Translations under genes and position numbers: made by a program | Source: Corallococcus soli | Lineage (GTDB): Bacteria; Myxococcota; Myxococcia; Myxococcales; Myxococcaceae | DNA length: 64,000 bases | Assembly: GCF_014930455.1 (NCBI RefSeq) | Contig: NZ_JAAIYO010000017.1 | Location: 1 to 64,000, forward strand | Direction of reading: 5' to 3' | In this document: positions 44,140 to 53,488 of the stretch, piece by piece | Position numbering within the stretch: the stretch's first letter is position 1 | How the letters are laid out: the number at the start of each line of letters is the position of its first letter | Notes under the pieces: model-generated | What the model was told of the DNA's origin: nothing | What the model saw: only the letters and a program-made list of their open reading frames with translations | Database searches by the model: none

Positions 44140-44991
44140 CTACTTGACGCAGTTGGCGTAGCCGCGCTTGCCGTTCATGACGGTCATTTCCCAGTAGCGG
44201 GTCCCGCTGTTGTAGTCGATGGACACGCCGTCCGTGTAGCTGTTGGTCGTGAAGCGGCCGCCCACGCCGGACAGCAGGCACGCGACGCCGCCCGCGTTGT
44301 AGGCCAGGTTCTCCGTGAAGCCGCCGCCCTCACCCGAGCCCCAGAGCCAGCCGCCCATGCCCGTGGGCACGTCCACGCACAGGGCCCGTCCGCCACCCGG
44401 CCCGGTGAGGTCGCCGCCCAGGTACCAGTTGAGGCCGTCGTTCCAGACCTTCACCTCGTTGTCGCCGTTGATGAAGGCATTGGTGGAGGCCTCCACCCGC
44501 GTGAGGAAGCAGCGCCGGTCCGCGGTGACCGCGCCCAGCAGCTTCGCCGCGCTTCCCTGCCGCCAGAGCATCTCCGGGGTGCGGTTGGTGGCCGTGTTGA
44601 GGCACTGGACGCCCGTGGCCAGCGCCTTGCTGTTGCTGTGATTGACGAAGGTGATCCAGTTGCCGGCGTACATGTACGTGCCCGCGCTGCTCCAGCTCCC
44701 CGCGTTCGTCGGCTTCAGGTTGCCGAAGAGGGACGTCATGAAGCACGTCCGGTTCGTGGAGGTCCCGATGGTGGTGGTGGTGTCGCCGTTGCTCGCGGTG
44801 CCCCACCAGTAGGTGCCGCCCAGCGTGACGGCCTGCTCCGTCTGCGCAATCGCCTCGGCGGCGGCCTCGGGCACGGTGTCCTCCACCGGGGCTCCCTGCG
44901 CGTCCAGCTCACCGCCGCAACCTGCCGCGAGGAGGGCGAAGGGAACCGCGAGGAACAGCTGCTGCACGGACTGCTTCGTGAATGGACCCAT
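44140..44991 (-). CDS. Lipoprotein of unknown function
   Basis: A 283-residue protein with Cys25 as lipid site (ALLAAGCGG). The mature domain is rich in Gly, Asn, Thr and Trp with repeated WxxG turns and about six cysteines (CFMTSLFGNL, CLNTATN, CFLTRV, CLLSGVGG, CVK at the end). This is a pattern seen in many exported myxobacterial proteins of unknown role. It diverges from the hydrolase gene at 45354 across a 362-base region with two related palindromes. Confidence 0.7.
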   Translation of the reverse strand: MGPFTKQSVQQLFLAVPFALLAAGCGGELDAQGAPVEDTVPEAAAEAIAQTEQAVTLGGTYWWGTASNGDTTTTIGTSTNRTCFMTSLFGNLKPTNAGSWSSAGTYMYAGNWITFVNHSNSKALATGVQCLNTATNRTPEMLWRQGSAAKLLGAVTADRRCFLTRVEASTNAFINGDNEVKVWNDGLNWYLGGDLTGPGGGRALCVDVPTGMGGWLWGSGEGGGFTENLAYNAGGVACLLSGVGGRFTTNSYTDGVSIDYNSGTRYWEMTVMNGKRGYANCVK

Positions 44992-45138
44992 GTTCAAGTT
45001 CCGTCCTTGGTGTGTCGCGTGGGGTGGTGCTCCCGCTCGCGCCGGACGCCGCTCCAGGCGGGCCTTCGCGTCGGGGAACGGGAGGACACAAAGCAACGGG
45101 AATGCCAGCCATGGGCCCCACGGAGCGGCCCGGCAGGT

Positions 45139-45153
45139 GTGCAAACGTTGCAC
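45139..45153. promoter_or_regulatory. Palindrome 1 in the 44992-45353 intergenic region
   Basis: GTGCAA-ACG-TTGCAC has perfect 6-bp arms. A related site lies 53 bases to the right. The 362-base region between the divergent genes contains no coding sequence that I can support. Confidence 0.5.
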
Positions 45154-45191
45154 GGCTCCGAGCGCGGGGATGGTGCAGGGTCTGCATCCTC

Positions 45192-45204
45192 GTGCAACTG
45201 TTGC
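45192..45204. promoter_or_regulatory. Palindrome 2, related to palindrome 1
   Basis: GTGCAACTGTTGC contains GCAAC-T-GTTGC and shares the GTGCAA/GTTGC core with the site at 45139. The two could be operators for one regulator acting on both divergent genes. Confidence 0.4.
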
Positions 45205-45353
45205 TCGACGCGGCGGGGATGCTCCGTGCGGGAGGAGGCGGTGGCCTTCGCGAGACGACAGGGGGAGCAAGCGGGCTCCTGGCGCGCGGACAGCGCCGGG
45301 TGGCCCGGCTTCTGGCAGGATCCTTCGCGCGTGTCCCCTACGAGGAGGCCGAC

Positions 45354-46754
45354 GTGACGATGCACCGGAGTGCCGCGACCGCTGTCCAAGGCCTCTTGCT
45401 GCTGGGCCTGTTGCTGGCGGGCCGCGCGGGAGCGGAGGTGGAGCGCGGGGAGTTCCTCGTGCCGTCGGATCCAGGCATCGAGGTGTCCGTGCGCGAGGTG
45501 AAGGACACGGGGATGCAGGTGTCGGGACTTCCGCCCCTCGTCTTGTTGCACGGCGCGCGCGTCCCGGGACGGGCGTCGTTCGACCTGCCGGTGGAGGGGG
45601 GCTCGCTCGCGGCCGACCTGGCGCGCGCGGGGCACGCCGTCTACGTGATGGACGTGCGGGGCTATGGCGGCTCCACGCGGTTCCAATCCATGAGCCTGCC
45701 CCCGGCGGGACGTCCCCTGGTGGGCTCACATGAGGCCGTCCGGGACGTGCACGCGGTGGTGAACTGGATACAGGCGCGCACCGGCCAGCGCCGCGTCGGG
45801 CTGCTCGGCTGGGCCACCGGGGGGCATTGGGCGGGGATGTACGCCAGCCTCTACCCGGAAGTGGTCAGCCACCTCGTCATGCTCAACGCGCTGTACGCGG
45901 GGAGCGCGGAGCACGCGATGCTGGGGCGGGGCACGGACTTCGAGGATCCGAAGCGGCCGGGACACTTCAACGCCGGAGGGGTGGGGGCGTACCAGTGGAA
46001 CACGGGGGCGTCGGTGCTCGCCGTCTGGGACCGGAGCCTGCCGGAGGACAAGGCGCAGGCGCGCGACCCGGCGGTGGCGGAGTCCTTCCAGCGCGAGGCG
46101 CTCGCGAGTGATCCGATGGCGCCCTCCCGGAGGCCCGCGGCGTTCCGGGCACCCTCCGGAGCGCTGGAGGACAGCTTCCGCCTGGCCCTTGGCCGGCAGC
46201 TCTGGGATGCGGGGTCCATCACCGGCCGCGTCCTCATCCTCCGCGCGGAGAAGGACTTCTGGAGCCGGCCCGAGGACGTCACCCGCCTCCAGGAGCACCT
46301 GGGGCGCGCGGCCCTCGTGAGGACCGTGGCGCTGCCGGGCGCGACGCACTTCGTCCACCTGGAGCGCCCGGAGCGGGGCCGCAGCGTGCTGCTGGATGAA
46401 GTCACCCGCTTCACCGGCGCGCGGACGGGCCCCGCTCGCAAGCCACCCGCGCCCCGGGTTGTCCCGCCCGCGCCGGCTGCCCCGCCGGCACCTGCCGCGA
46501 CGCCTACGCCGCCTGACCCTGCCACCCCGCCCGCGCCGGTGGGCCCTGCTGGCCCTGCTACCCCGCCCGCGCCTGCTGGTTCTGCTGCCCCGCCCGCGCC
46601 GGCTGCCACGCCCAGCCCTGCTTCCCCGGCTGCTACGCCCGCGCCTGCTGGTTCTGCTGCCCCGTCCGTGTCGGCTGCCACGCCTGTGCCGGTTGCTCCG
46701 CCCGCACGTGCTGTCACGCCTGTGCCGGCTGCCCCACCCGCGCCGGCTCGCTAG
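45354..46754 (+). CDS. Alpha/beta-hydrolase fold protein lacking the nucleophile, with Pro/Ala tail
   Basis: A 466-residue protein. The signal peptide ends near GRAGA. An alpha/beta-hydrolase domain covers about 28-360: LVLLHGA oxyanion loop, then the elbow reads GWATGG (152-157), so Ala154 stands where the catalytic Ser should be. The acid and His regions (RAEKDFWSR, GATHFVHLE) remain. The last 105 residues are a repetitive Pro/Ala/Thr-rich tail. GAGGAGG at 45342-45348 favours the GTG start; ATG 45360 is also possible. It may be an inactive binding protein, or Thr155 may act instead. Confidence 0.75.
   Translation: MTMHRSAATAVQGLLLLGLLLAGRAGAEVERGEFLVPSDPGIEVSVREVKDTGMQVSGLPPLVLLHGARVPGRASFDLPVEGGSLAADLARAGHAVYVMDVRGYGGSTRFQSMSLPPAGRPLVGSHEAVRDVHAVVNWIQARTGQRRVGLLGWATGGHWAGMYASLYPEVVSHLVMLNALYAGSAEHAMLGRGTDFEDPKRPGHFNAGGVGAYQWNTGASVLAVWDRSLPEDKAQARDPAVAESFQREALASDPMAPSRRPAAFRAPSGALEDSFRLALGRQLWDAGSITGRVLILRAEKDFWSRPEDVTRLQEHLGRAALVRTVALPGATHFVHLERPERGRSVLLDEVTRFTGARTGPARKPPAPRVVPPAPAAPPAPAATPTPPDPATPPAPVGPAGPATPPAPAGSAAPPAPAATPSPASPAATPAPAGSAAPSVSAATPVPVAPPARAVTPVPAAPPAPAR
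46435..46754 (+). repeat. Coding Pro/Ala repeat tail
   Basis: An imperfect repeat of 15-30 base units (for example TPPAPAGSAAPP and TPAPAGSAAPS) makes up the 3' end of the hydrolase-fold gene. The DNA is a run of CCN and GCN codons, prone to slippage, so length probably varies between strains. Confidence 0.7.
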
Positions 46755-46763
46755 GATGCACGG

Positions 46764-47279
46764 ATGCTTTCCATCCGGAGACTGGAGCAGGCGACCCCCG
46801 CCGAGCAGGCGGAACTCAACGAACTGCTCCTCACCACGGTGAATGGAGGCGCATCCATCGGCTTCCTGGCGCCGCTCGCGCCGGAGGTCGCGCAGGAGTA
46901 CTGGCGGGGTGTGCTCGCGGCACTGGGACCGGGGCTGGTGCTGTGGGTCGCGGAGCAGGACGGGCACATCGTCGGCTCCGTGCAACTGGCCCCCAGCCTG
47001 CGCCAGAACGGCCTGCACCGCGCGGACCTCCAGAAGCTCATCGTGCACCCGCGCGCCCGGGGGCAGGGCGTGTCCTCGCGGCTGCTGCACGCCGTGGAGC
47101 AGTTCGCCCGAAGCGCGGGCCGCACCCTGCTGGTGCTGGACTCGGAGGCGGGCTCGAAGGCGGAGTCCGTGTACCAGCACCACCAGTGGCAGCGGGTGGG
47201 AGAGATTCCCGGCTACGCCAGGGACACGGGCGGCGTCCTTCGCTCCACCGTCGTCTATTACAAGACGCTCACCCCGTAG
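46764..47279 (+). CDS. GNAT-family N-acetyltransferase
   Basis: A 171-residue protein starting nine bases after the hydrolase stop. GNAT motif A is LQKLIVHPRARGQGVSSRLL, with the acetyl-CoA pyrophosphate loop RGQGVS; motif B region LLVLDSEAGSKAESVYQ follows. The acceptor is unknown; the layout recalls antibiotic or small-amine acetyltransferases. Probably co-transcribed with the upstream gene. Confidence 0.85.
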   Translation: MLSIRRLEQATPAEQAELNELLLTTVNGGASIGFLAPLAPEVAQEYWRGVLAALGPGLVLWVAEQDGHIVGSVQLAPSLRQNGLHRADLQKLIVHPRARGQGVSSRLLHAVEQFARSAGRTLLVLDSEAGSKAESVYQHHQWQRVGEIPGYARDTGGVLRSTVVYYKTLTP

Positions 47280-47741
47280 CGCATCCTTGCCGCCTCGCGG
47301 GCAAAGCCTTGCAGGGGCGTCCACCTTTCACCGCCATCAATCACAGACGCGAAGAAGTGAGTCCTTCGCGTGCACGCCCAGCGCCATGACGGCGTGACCC
47401 GCCGCGCCTCCCACGCGCTCCAGCACCTGCGCCACCCAAGGCCACCAGGGCCGCGCTCCACGGGCCCCGAGAGCGCGTCTGAGCACACCGCTCCCCCAAT
47501 GACGCAGTGCGAGTTGGACAAGGTGGCGGAGCGGTAGATTTCCTGGATGGACGCGTCACCTCCACGGCGCGTTGCCCCCCGACGCGGATGCGTCCTCCGG
47601 GAACGCAGGCACACCTCCCCGGAACGCGCGGAAAGCATGCGCTCCGAGGGCGGCTCTGGAGTGTTAGCGATTGGCACATCCAGTGCTTTGGGCCTTCACG
47701 CCGCGTGGGTGAAGTCCACGCGCCTTCGGAAGGCCCCAAAC
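47280..47741. other. 462-base non-coding region
   Basis: I find no supportable gene here. Minus-strand open frames cover it but are Arg/Ser-rich and lack motifs. The right part holds the sigma54-like promoter and ribosome site of the haem-protein gene. Confidence 0.5.
47672..47687 (+). promoter_or_regulatory. Sigma54-like promoter of the dehydrogenase operon
   Basis: TGGCAC-ATCCA-GTGCT has a perfect -24 element, correct spacing and one mismatch in the -12 element. It lies 55 bases before the ATG at 47742. A similar element precedes the paralog at 60144. Confidence 0.5.
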
Positions 47742-49175
47742 ATGAGTCCTCACGAGAGCACCATGCGGCGACGCCGCGTGGCGTTGTGCGCTGTCCTTGG
47801 CGTCCTGGGTGTCACCGCCGGAGGACTGGCGGGCTGCAAGCAGAAGGAGCCCATTCCCACGAAGCCTGACGTCCCCGCGTCGGCGGTGAGCGCGCCGGAC
47901 GCGGGAACCCCGGGCGTGAAGATCGTCCTGGACCCCACCATCCCTCCGGACGCGACGTTCGGTCCGAACGCCTCGACGCTGGCGCAGCTCCAGCACGACT
48001 TCGACACCTACTCCTGGAACACGTTCATCGCCGCGAACTGGCCGGTGGGCGCCGACGGCGGCGTGGACCCCACCCAGCCCCCCGGCAAGAACGGTGACAA
48101 CCCCACCGTGTGGCAGGGCTGGATGCCGGCCACCAGCATCTTCCTGGCGGGCGGCGCGACGCCTCCGGCCTGGGGCGCGCCTCCCGTGCTCCCCGCCATC
48201 TGTCAGGGAAAGCTCCCGGCGGGTGGGCGGTTCCTCACGCAGGTCGGCAAGACGCCGGGGCTGCTCAACGAATCCGTCCAGCCCTTCGACACGGGGCCGC
48301 TCCTCGACCAGCAGGGCAACTACGCCCGCTTCGAGATCCTCGTGAACCAGGTGATGTTCAACCAGATCGTCAGCCAGCAGCTCTACTCCAAGGCGGGGCA
48401 GCAGCAGTTCAACGCCCCGGCCAACTTCACCTGCGGCAGCACGAAGACGGGTGAGCAGGGCGCCATCATGGTGAAGGCGGCGTGGAAGCCGCTGGAGGAC
48501 CCGGCCGACGTGGCCCGCTTCCACTCCACGCAGGCGCTCGTCTACACGCCCGCGTCGGTGAACCCGAAGATCCAGGAGACCTGCACGGTGCAGCTCATGG
48601 GCCTGGTGGGCCTGCACATCGGACACAAGACGAGCAGCGCGGCGCAGTGGATCTGGTCCACGTTCGAGCACGTCGACAACGTGCCCACCCAGGAGCAGGT
48701 GAAGGCGGGCAAGCTCGCCGCGCGCTACAACTTCTTCAACCCGGCCTGCACGGACTGCGTCGCCAACCAGACGCCGCCCCGGCCGTGGGACCCCAACAAG
48801 AAGATCGTCGTCAACGGCAAGGTCTTCGCCAGCCAGATTGTCCGCGTGGACGTGCGCCCGCCCCTGATGGTGGACAGCGCGCGCCTCCTCAACGCGGAGG
48901 CGAAGGCGCTGCTCGGCGGGGTGAACCCCAAGTCGGTGTGGACGAACTACGAGCTCATCAGCACGCAGTGGCCCACGAATCCTGGAAGCTGCGCCGTCGC
49001 GGAGCTGGAGGATGGCTCCCCCGCGCCGCAGTTCCTCGCCAACTCCACCCTGGAGACCTACATCCAGGGCAAGGTGCCCGGCGTCTCATCGAGCTGCATC
49101 CGCTGCCACAACAACGCCGCGATGACGACGGGCAAGAGCTCCGACTTCACCTTCCTCCTGGAGCGGGCGCAGTGA
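47742..49175 (+). CDS. Haem-c lipoprotein subunit of the FAD dehydrogenase complex
   Basis: A 477-residue lipoprotein (lipid site Cys32, GGLAGCKQ). Almost the whole chain is an unfamiliar domain (FDTYSWNTFIAANWP, HIGHKTSSAAQWIWSTFEHV, FLANSTLETYIQG). One haem-c site CIRCH is at 452-456 close to the C-terminus. The next two genes encode the small subunit and flavoprotein of a gluconate/sorbitol-dehydrogenase-like complex, whose third subunit is normally a cytochrome c, so this is probably its electron acceptor. GGAAGG lies before the ATG. Paralog at 60144-61649. Confidence 0.75.
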   Translation: MSPHESTMRRRRVALCAVLGVLGVTAGGLAGCKQKEPIPTKPDVPASAVSAPDAGTPGVKIVLDPTIPPDATFGPNASTLAQLQHDFDTYSWNTFIAANWPVGADGGVDPTQPPGKNGDNPTVWQGWMPATSIFLAGGATPPAWGAPPVLPAICQGKLPAGGRFLTQVGKTPGLLNESVQPFDTGPLLDQQGNYARFEILVNQVMFNQIVSQQLYSKAGQQQFNAPANFTCGSTKTGEQGAIMVKAAWKPLEDPADVARFHSTQALVYTPASVNPKIQETCTVQLMGLVGLHIGHKTSSAAQWIWSTFEHVDNVPTQEQVKAGKLAARYNFFNPACTDCVANQTPPRPWDPNKKIVVNGKVFASQIVRVDVRPPLMVDSARLLNAEAKALLGGVNPKSVWTNYELISTQWPTNPGSCAVAELEDGSPAPQFLANSTLETYIQGKVPGVSSSCIRCHNNAAMTTGKSSDFTFLLERAQ

Positions 49176-49215
49176 ACCGCCCCGCTGCCTGTCCTTCCTT
49201 CGCAAGGAGCCTGGA

Positions 49216-49719
49216 ATGAGCAACACCCCTCTGCCCTCCACCCGGATGGAACAATTCGTCGCCCTCTCCTCGGTGTTGACGGGCTTCACGACGGACACCC
49301 TGGCCCCGTCGCTGGACCCCACGGATCCGCCGCTCAAGAAGCTCTACCTGGACGCCGCGGACGCGAGCAGCTCGCAGACGGTGGACGCGCTGCTCGCCGC
49401 GTTCGCGAAGCTCGCGGGACAGCCTTCGCAGTCCATCGCGAACACGCTGCTGGAGACCGCCAGCACGCAGCCCACCGCGACCGCGCAGATGGCCCGGAGC
49501 ATCCTGAAGCTCTGGTACCTCGGCTCCTGGTATCCCCCCACTTCCATCAGCGCCACGGACGGCACCGTCGTGGCGATGAATGCCTATATCGGTGGGCTGG
49601 CCTGGTCCGCGATGCAGGCCCACCCCATGGGCTACAGCGAGCTCAAGTTCGGTTACTGGAATTCCCTCCCGCCCCCGCTGTCCGGCGTCCTCCCTCCCGA
49701 CGAGGCGAACCATGGCTGA
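49216..49719 (+). CDS. Small subunit of FAD-dependent dehydrogenase (gluconate 2-dehydrogenase subunit 3-like)
   Basis: A 167-residue protein. The C-terminal half carries MARSILKLWYLGSWYPP and YIGGLAWSAMQAHPMGY, the pattern of the small subunits that accompany membrane GMC dehydrogenases (sorbitol, fructose, glucose). These act as folding and export helpers for the flavoprotein. No clear Tat signal is seen at the N-terminus, which is unusual. It overlaps the GMC gene by eight bases. Confidence 0.75.
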   Translation: MSNTPLPSTRMEQFVALSSVLTGFTTDTLAPSLDPTDPPLKKLYLDAADASSSQTVDALLAAFAKLAGQPSQSIANTLLETASTQPTATAQMARSILKLWYLGSWYPPTSISATDGTVVAMNAYIGGLAWSAMQAHPMGYSELKFGYWNSLPPPLSGVLPPDEANHG

Positions 49720-51595
49720 GACCAAGACCTATGACGTGGTGATTGTCGGCGCGGGCATCGCGGGCGGCATCATCGCCCTGGAGATGGGCCGGCTGGGCAA
49801 ACGCGTGCTCATCCTGGAGGCGGGGGCGCCCATCCCCGCCAGCCGCGAGCAGTACATGGAGAACTTCTTCCTGTCCGCGGCCAAGACGCCGGAGTCGCCC
49901 TATCCGCCGAAGACGCTGGCCCCCGCCGAGGAGGCCACGCCCCGGCCCACCATCCTGGGGCTCAGCAACTGGAAGAACGCGCAGAAGAGCTACCTGGTCC
50001 AGCCCACGCCGGACCCCACGTTCCAGCCGAAGCAGCTGCCCTTCGCCAGCACCTACGAGCGCATTGGCGGCGGGACGACCTGGCACTGGCTGGGGACCTC
50101 CCTGCGGCTGGTGCCCGACGACCTGATGATGCACTCCCTCTACAAGGCCCCGGGCTTCGGCCCCGCCACCGACTGGCCCATCGAGTACTCGGAGCTGGAG
50201 ACGCTCTACGGCCGGGCGGAGGATGAGATTGGCGTGTCCGCCAGCGTGGCGGAGCAGGCCCCGCTCGAACAGGCGATTGGGCTCGCGTATCCGGCCGGCT
50301 ACCAGTACCCCATGCAGGCCATTCCGGAGAGTCTGGTGGATCAGGCCATGTCCCAGGGCGTGGCGGGAATGAGCCTGTTCGGCCAGCCCGTCTTCGTCAC
50401 CCCGACGCCGGCCGGCCGCAACTCGCAGCCTCGCGCCAACCGGCCCGTGTGCGCGGGCAACACCAACTGCATCCCCATCTGTCCCATCCAGGCGAAGTAC
50501 GACGCCACGGTGACGCTGAATGCCGCGCTCAACACGGGCAGCGTGGACATCCAGTACCGCTCGGTCGTGTCGCGGCTGCTGACGGACACGCAGGGGCGCA
50601 TCTCCAGCGTGGAATACCTCACCTACAACCGGGAGATGAAGCCGGGGCCGGTGACGACGTCCCAGGTGAGCGCGACGACCTACGTCCTGGCGGCGCACGC
50701 CATCGAGAACCCGAAGATCCTCCTCAACTCCGCGTCCACGGCCTTCCCCAAGGGCCTGGCCAACCGCAGCGACCAGGTGGGCCGCAACCTGATGGACCAC
50801 GTGCTGTATCTGTCGTGGGCGCTGATGCCGGAGGGCAAGCCCGTGTTCCCGTACCGGGGCCCGCTCTCCACGTCGGGCATCGAGAGCCTGCGCAACGGGC
50901 CGTTCCGCAGCCAGCGCGCCGCCTTCCGCATGGAGATTGGCAACGAGGGGTGGAACTTCCCCATCGGGGACCCGTACACGACGGTCAACGACTTCATCAA
51001 CGGCACCAACGTCTCCGCGCTCAACCCCGTCACCCCGCCGGGCACGCAGCCGACGTCGCCCAGCCTGAAGCTGGGGGGCCGGGAGCTGGTGATGGCGCTC
51101 AATGACAGACTGACCCGTCAGTTCCGCATGGCGTGCCTCATCGAGCAGAGCCCCCAGGCGGAGAACCGCATCACCCTGGACCCCGTCCTCAAGGATGGCC
51201 TGGGCCTGCCGCGTCCGAAGATTGCCTACGGCTTCGACAAGTACACGCTGGATGGGTTCATGGCGGCGAAGCAGGCCAGCTCCGCCATCTACCAGGCGAT
51301 GGGGGCGACGGAGTTCACCAACTTCAGCCAGTCCCAATCCCAGCCCGGCTACTTCGAGTACGAGGGCCAGTCGTTCGTCTTCTTCGGCGCGGGCCACGTG
51401 ATGGGCACCCACCGGATGGGGACGGACCCGCTCCAGTCCGTGGTGGATGCCAACCAGCGCTCGCACGACCATGAGAACCTCTGGATCGTCGGCAGCGGGA
51501 GCTTCCCCACGGTCGCCACGCCGAACCCGACCCTCACGCTCGCGGCGCTCGCCTTCAAGACCGCGGCGAGCCTGGGCAAGGCGCTGACGCTCTAG
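49712..51595 (+). CDS. GMC-family FAD dehydrogenase, catalytic subunit
   Basis: A 627-residue flavoprotein. FAD-binding GAGIAG is at residues 13-18, with GGGTTWHWLG downstream. A Cys cluster CAGNTNCIPIC (Cys247, 253, 257) matches the iron-sulfur site of FAD-dependent glucose dehydrogenase. The C-terminal active region has GAGHVMGTHRMG and TPNPTLTLAALA. It oxidises a sugar or alcohol and passes electrons to the haem-c protein encoded upstream. No signal peptide, so export depends on the partner subunit. Confidence 0.9.
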   Translation: MAETKTYDVVIVGAGIAGGIIALEMGRLGKRVLILEAGAPIPASREQYMENFFLSAAKTPESPYPPKTLAPAEEATPRPTILGLSNWKNAQKSYLVQPTPDPTFQPKQLPFASTYERIGGGTTWHWLGTSLRLVPDDLMMHSLYKAPGFGPATDWPIEYSELETLYGRAEDEIGVSASVAEQAPLEQAIGLAYPAGYQYPMQAIPESLVDQAMSQGVAGMSLFGQPVFVTPTPAGRNSQPRANRPVCAGNTNCIPICPIQAKYDATVTLNAALNTGSVDIQYRSVVSRLLTDTQGRISSVEYLTYNREMKPGPVTTSQVSATTYVLAAHAIENPKILLNSASTAFPKGLANRSDQVGRNLMDHVLYLSWALMPEGKPVFPYRGPLSTSGIESLRNGPFRSQRAAFRMEIGNEGWNFPIGDPYTTVNDFINGTNVSALNPVTPPGTQPTSPSLKLGGRELVMALNDRLTRQFRMACLIEQSPQAENRITLDPVLKDGLGLPRPKIAYGFDKYTLDGFMAAKQASSAIYQAMGATEFTNFSQSQSQPGYFEYEGQSFVFFGAGHVMGTHRMGTDPLQSVVDANQRSHDHENLWIVGSGSFPTVATPNPTLTLAALAFKTAASLGKALTL

Positions 51596-51655
51596 GTGTC
51601 GGTCCAGCGCCACGCGGGATGGCCGCGTGGCGCCGTGAGCCTCCTGTCCGTGCCG

Positions 51656-53488
51656 CTACCGCGCGCCCGGGCTGGTCGCCCGGGCTCCAGTCCCAGCCCA
51701 GGACGCCGGCACCGCGAGCCGTGTGTCGGTGCCCGGCAGGTGCCATGTGGCATGGCCAAACGCATCCGGCCGGGCGAGGAACGTCTCCACCGCCGGGTCG
51801 TTCGCGAAGCGCGGCTCCTGGCGCAGCCGGTCATCCAGGAAGACGACCTGGATGCGTTCACGGCGCAGGTACTCCGCGAAGGACTCACCCGCCCGCTTCG
51901 TCCAGACGGGGACGCGCTGGAAGGGCGCCCCCAGGTACACCGGCAGTCCCCCTTGCGTGTCCAGCACGCCCAGAACCTCTCCCGGGATGATGGGCGCTTG
52001 TCTGGCGAGCGCCTGGAGGGCTCGCACCCGCTGGAGCTGTTCCCGCTTCGGCGGGGAGGCTGGACCCTGGCGGTGCACGAGGTCGGGGACCGCCAGCACC
52101 ACGGCTGTCGCCAGCAGCGCGGACAGCAGCGGCTCCAGCAGGCCCGTCCTGCGCGACGGAGCCGCGTCGCGAAAGCCGGGGCCCTCCACCGCGCGGGCCA
52201 GCGCGGTCAGGACGGCCACCCCCATCACCCCCTGGAACACGAGGTAGTGGTGCCGGGGCTGGAGCAGGACCGAGGAGAGCAGCGGTGGCAGGAGCACGAC
52301 TCCCACCACCACCAGCGTCTCCACCACGCGCGGCTGTCGGGGAAGCGTGGCGAGCCTCCTCCAACGCAGGAGCAGCGCCGCCAGCGGGAGCCCCAGGGCG
52401 ACGAGGACGAGCAGCAGGTGCCCCGCGTGCTCGCGCGTCCAGGGGCCATTTCCTGGCAGCAGGGGCCAGCCTCCGTAGCCCGACGTGAGGACGCGGAGCG
52501 ACTCGCGGGGATGTCTCTCCACGTTCCAGCGCAGGTGCGCGAGGAACGCCTGGGGATTCGCGCGCAGCGCGGCGCCGAGCGTGTCCGCGTCACCAAACAC
52601 CGGCTGGAGCACCTGCTTGCACTGGTCCCAGGGGTCCACCTTCACGGTGCCCGTGCGCTTGCTGTGGCCATCCGCGAAGTGCTGGCAGAACGCGTAGAAG
52701 CGCCGGTTGCTGGTGTTGCCGAACGGGTTGCCCAGGAGGGCTACCAGCACCAGGACGCCCCCCGCGTAGACGCCCACCGTGCCCCAGGCGCGGGGCTCGC
52801 GTGCGTGCTCCCGGCCCTTGCGTGCGCGCAGGACGAGCAGCACGCCCAGCACCCCGGACATCAGCAGGAAGGAGAGGAAGAACTCGGGCCGCGCGAAGGA
52901 GGCGATGAGCAAGCCCATTCCCACGCAGGCACCCGCGCCCTCGCGGCTGCGGGCCCGGCACGCGATGCACAGCGCGACCAGGATGACGAAGAGCGCGAAG
53001 AGGGTAGGGCGCGGCTGGACGTGCGGCGCCATGGACAGCAGGTGCACGGCGGCTCCCACCAGGGCGAACCCCGGCCGCGCTCCCAACTGTCGCAGCAGGA
53101 CGTAGCCCGCCACGGACGTCAGCAGCAGGAGCAGTCCGCCGTTGGCGTAGTAGAGCGCCACCGGCTCCGGCCACAGGAACGACAGCGCGAAGTACCAGAG
53201 CGAATACAGCGGCCCCCACTCCGGATCCGGCGGCCCGTTCACCGGCAGCATCACCGCGCGGTGCAGGTAGTCGGCTTCGTCCCAGAGCGCCAGGTCGAGC
53301 ACCGCCTCGACACCCTGTCCGAGCTTCAGGCACGCCACGCCGAGCGCCGCGAGGCACAGGGCTTCGGTGAGCCACGCAGGGAGGCCTCGGGAGGGTGGGT
53401 GGGAGGGATTGGACACGCGGAGGGGCGGTGTGGAGCGGCCCTGGCTAGCAGCGCGATGAAGGGCCGGTCCAATGCGCCGCGGCCCCAT
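51656..53488 (-). CDS. Multi-pass membrane protein, possible glycosyltransferase
   Basis: Up to 610 residues with about 11 membrane helices. An acidic motif WDEADYLHR in the first large loop is in the right place for a GT-C catalytic acid, and the protein ends in a soluble periplasmic domain. No closer family is recognised. The start is uncertain: the 30 residues after 53488 are Arg/Ser-rich and a later start is likely. Confidence 0.6.
   Translation of the reverse strand: MGPRRIGPALHRAASQGRSTPPLRVSNPSHPPSRGLPAWLTEALCLAALGVACLKLGQGVEAVLDLALWDEADYLHRAVMLPVNGPPDPEWGPLYSLWYFALSFLWPEPVALYYANGGLLLLLTSVAGYVLLRQLGARPGFALVGAAVHLLSMAPHVQPRPTLFALFVILVALCIACRARSREGAGACVGMGLLIASFARPEFFLSFLLMSGVLGVLLVLRARKGREHAREPRAWGTVGVYAGGVLVLVALLGNPFGNTSNRRFYAFCQHFADGHSKRTGTVKVDPWDQCKQVLQPVFGDADTLGAALRANPQAFLAHLRWNVERHPRESLRVLTSGYGGWPLLPGNGPWTREHAGHLLLVLVALGLPLAALLLRWRRLATLPRQPRVVETLVVVGVVLLPPLLSSVLLQPRHHYLVFQGVMGVAVLTALARAVEGPGFRDAAPSRRTGLLEPLLSALLATAVVLAVPDLVHRQGPASPPKREQLQRVRALQALARQAPIIPGEVLGVLDTQGGLPVYLGAPFQRVPVWTKRAGESFAEYLRRERIQVVFLDDRLRQEPRFANDPAVETFLARPDAFGHATWHLPGTDTRLAVPASWAGTGARATSPGAR

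Noticed and set aside
47280..47671. Minus-strand frames of 132 and 139 residues
   Set aside because: No start context, no motifs and Arg/Ser-rich composition; probably non-coding.
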